Origin: JBASRP01 sp044866075
GTDB lineage: Bacteria; Actinomycetota; AC-67
Assembly (NCBI GenBank): GCA_044866075.1
Contig: JBIOTQ010000017.1
Span: 1-32,105 of the forward strand
Length of the DNA: 32,105 bases
Direction: 5' to 3'
This document shows positions 30,510 to 32,105 of the stretch, in pieces. The notes beneath the pieces were generated by a model. It had not been told where the DNA came from. It searched no databases and saw only the letters and a list, made by a program, of their open reading frames with translations. How positions within the stretch are numbered: the stretch's first letter is position 1; each line of letters begins with the position of its first letter. Made by a program: the position numbers and the translations under genes.

Positions 30510-32105
30510 CGTCGTCGAGGGCGAGCGCCGCCTGCGCCATCGTCGCGTGCGAGAGCGTCTGCGGAAAGTTGCCCAGAAACCGCCCGCTGCCGGGATCGAT
30601 CTCCTCCGCGTAAAGGCCGACGTCGTTCGCGGTGCGACGGCACTCGTCGAAGACCGCCGCGGCCTCATCGACCCGACCCGCGTGCGCGAGCGCGCGCACG
30701 AGCCAGAACGAACAGGCCAAGAAGGCGCCCTCGGGCACGCCGAGCGTGCGGCTGCTGGAAGCGAAGCGGTACAGGAGCGCGCCACCGGCCGAGAGCTCCG
30801 AACGGATCGCGGCGATCGTGCCAGCGAGCCGCGGTGAATCTCCCGGTTCGAAGTCCGGAAGGACGCTGAGCACGGCGGCATCGAGCTCGTTCGAGTCGTA
30901 GTCGCGTTTATAGGTGCCGCGTTCGGCGTCGAAGCCGCGGGCAGGGATCTCGGCGGCCAGGCGATCACGTTCGGCCGCCCACTGCGTACTCCGTCGCGCC
31001 GCCCGGCGGCTGGGCACGCCGTCGGTTCGAGCGTCGAGGATGTTGCATGCCCGCTCGAGCGCGCGCCACGACATCAGCTTCGAGTGGACGTGGTGGCGAT
31101 CGCGTCCGCGTTCCTCCCAGATACCGGCGTCGGGCTCGCGCGCATGCTCGGATGTGAAATCTGCGAAGCGCGACCACAAGCGCCACGTCGACGCGTCGAG
31201 ATGCCTGCCGGCCCGCGTCAGCTTCCAAGCCGCTTCCATCACCCAGCCCGGCACGTCGAGCTGCTGCTGCTCGGCTGCACGGTTGCCGAAGAGGACGGGC
31301 CTGATGTTCTGGTACCCCGCGGCGTCGGTGAGCTCGTGCTCCATGGGCGGCGGGCGACCGTAGATCGTGTACAGCGGAGCCACGCGCGGATGGGTGAGTC
31401 GTGTCGCGTGTCGCATCCAACGGAGGAACGATTCGGCTTCTTCTGTCTGGCCGAACCCGAGGAATGTCTCGACGCCGATACTCGCGTCACGCGGCCACGA
31501 ATACCGATAGTCCCAGTTCGCGTTGCCTTCGAGCGACTCCGGCAGCGATGTCGTGGGGGCGGCGACCGGTGCACCCGAAGGCGAGAAGGTGAGCAACCGT
31601 AACGTCACGAGACTTCGAACGATCGCGTCCCGCACCGGGCCGTCGTAGGAGATCTCGGCGGCCCACCCGGCCCAGTAGCGACGCGTCTCGTCCATCGCCC
31701 GCCACGCGTCGTCCGGGTCCGCGACGATGATCGGCTGCCGATCGGAAAGCGAGAGGACGAAGGTGACGGGAGAGCCGGGCTGGATGGTCACGGTCGTGTC
31801 GATGGCCGGCTCGATCCGAACGGCCGGCTTCGACTGGAGATGCAGAGCCAGTGCGTCCCATGTGCAGACGAGGCCGTCGTGCCAACGCCGCGCGCGCGGG
31901 CCGCGCCCGCGCAGGCGCGGATCGAATCTGACGACCACCTCGACCGGGATGTCGCGCGCCTCCACGCGCCTCATGAGGAGCATCTGCGGCCGGAGGGTTC
32001 GCTGCACATCGAGCACCAGCCCTTCCGTCAGGACGAGCGTCCCGGTTGCGGTCTGCCAGGCCGTCTCGAGAACTGCGCTGTCGGTCAGGTAGCGCCGGGT
32101 GGTCG
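30448..32105 (-). CDS. Glycoside hydrolase family 15 enzyme (glucoamylase/trehalase type), N-terminus beyond the window
   Basis: About 551 residues are visible and the frame is open to the right edge (TRRYLTDSAVLETAWQTATG), so the start lies outside. It is an (alpha/alpha)6-barrel glucohydrolase: NANWDYRYSWPRDASI, GIWEERGRDRHHVHSKLMSW with the catalytic acid Glu (coding bases 31111-31125), and GLYAEEIDP with the base Glu (30595-30612), followed by GRFLGNFPQTLSHATM. In actinobacteria this group includes acid trehalases as well as glucoamylases, so the sugar is uncertain. The last 15-20 residues (SRRRRRAREA) lie in the 62-nt overlap with the convergent membrane gene. Confidence 0.92.
   Translation of the reverse strand, partial: TTRRYLTDSAVLETAWQTATGTLVLTEGLVLDVQRTLRPQMLLMRRVEARDIPVEVVVRFDPRLRGRGPRARRWHDGLVCTWDALALHLQSKPAVRIEPAIDTTVTIQPGSPVTFVLSLSDRQPIIVADPDDAWRAMDETRRYWAGWAAEISYDGPVRDAIVRSLVTLRLLTFSPSGAPVAAPTTSLPESLEGNANWDYRYSWPRDASIGVETFLGFGQTEEAESFLRWMRHATRLTHPRVAPLYTIYGRPPPMEHELTDAAGYQNIRPVLFGNRAAEQQQLDVPGWVMEAAWKLTRAGRHLDASTWRLWSRFADFTSEHAREPDAGIWEERGRDRHHVHSKLMSWRALERACNILDARTDGVPSRRAARRSTQWAAERDRLAAEIPARGFDAERGTYKRDYDSNELDAAVLSVLPDFEPGDSPRLAGTIAAIRSELSAGGALLYRFASSSRTLGVPEGAFLACSFWLVRALAHAGRVDEAAAVFDECRRTANDVGLYAEEIDPGSGRFLGNFPQTLSHATMAQAALALDDATKAGAAPPASRRRRRAREA

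Noticed and set aside
29991..30968. Upstream extension of the SDR frame
   Set aside because: It runs antisense to the membrane protein gene and overlaps the GH15 gene; the SDR fold begins at the ATG at 29990.
1..32105. CRISPR arrays, insertion sequences, phage or toxin-antitoxin genes
   Set aside because: No regularly spaced repeats, transposase, integrase or recognisable toxin-antitoxin pair were seen on either strand.

Overview
The window reads as a chromosomal piece of a high-GC actinobacterium, probably from an uncultured lineage. The main reasons are the gene order and the families present. A class A penicillin-binding protein followed by a GT87-type membrane glycosyltransferase, and then rpsF-ssb-rpsR-rplI-dnaB, is the layout known from Mycobacterium (ponA1, Rv0051, ..., rpsF to dnaB). 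Actinobacterial-type proteins surround it: HemQ/ChdC, an SSB ending in EEEVPF, DUF4349, DUF4389, DUF779 and a dCTP deaminase with the YQGQRGPTPS tail. GTG and TTG starts are common. Several genes have no Shine-Dalgarno but carry a TANNNT box 6-11 nt before the start codon, as expected for leaderless mRNAs.

Left part (1-4739): end of an unidentified membrane protein, PBP1A-type murein synthase, GT87-like mannosyltransferase and coproheme decarboxylase, all on + with tight or overlapping junctions. Middle-left part (4749-13064) is an accessory stretch inside the usual ponA-rpsF neighbourhood: SRPBCC protein, DUF779, DUF4389 membrane protein, SIMPL lipoprotein, a helical protein paired with a secreted PKD-like protein, an aldehyde dehydrogenase preceded by a small Cys-rich protein, and two cupredoxins. 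Core part (13264-18207): rpsF, ssb, rpsR, rplI, dnaB, an endonuclease III and a DUF4349 protein. The rplI-dnaB gap has a strong sigma70-type promoter and an unexplained leader of about 190 nt.

Right part (18263-32105): EamA transporter, small membrane protein and alpha/beta hydrolase in one coupled cluster; a tRNA-Gly(CCC); a LuxR-type regulator with a flavin monooxygenase; then, on the minus strand, a thiolase operon. That operon pairs an apparently intact SCP2-type thiolase with a fused HMG-CoA-synthase-like/zinc-ribbon/OB protein whose catalytic Glu, Cys and His all appear to be replaced. It is divergent from a TetR/DHA2-efflux operon whose promoter spacer contains a near-perfect palindromic operator. 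An SDR, a small membrane protein and a GH15 trehalase/glucoamylase-type enzyme (cut by the right edge) finish the window.

Convergent genes are packed unusually tightly: six of seven convergent junctions have 9 nt or fewer between them or overlap, and two share the palindromic stop CTAG. No CRISPR array, insertion sequence, rRNA or phage gene was seen. The most promising unusual items are the pseudo-HMGS/thiolase pair, the leaderless start class with back-to-back -10 boxes, the small CC..EPGC protein with flanking hairpins, the dnaB leader and a tRNA-Gly with C at position 55.
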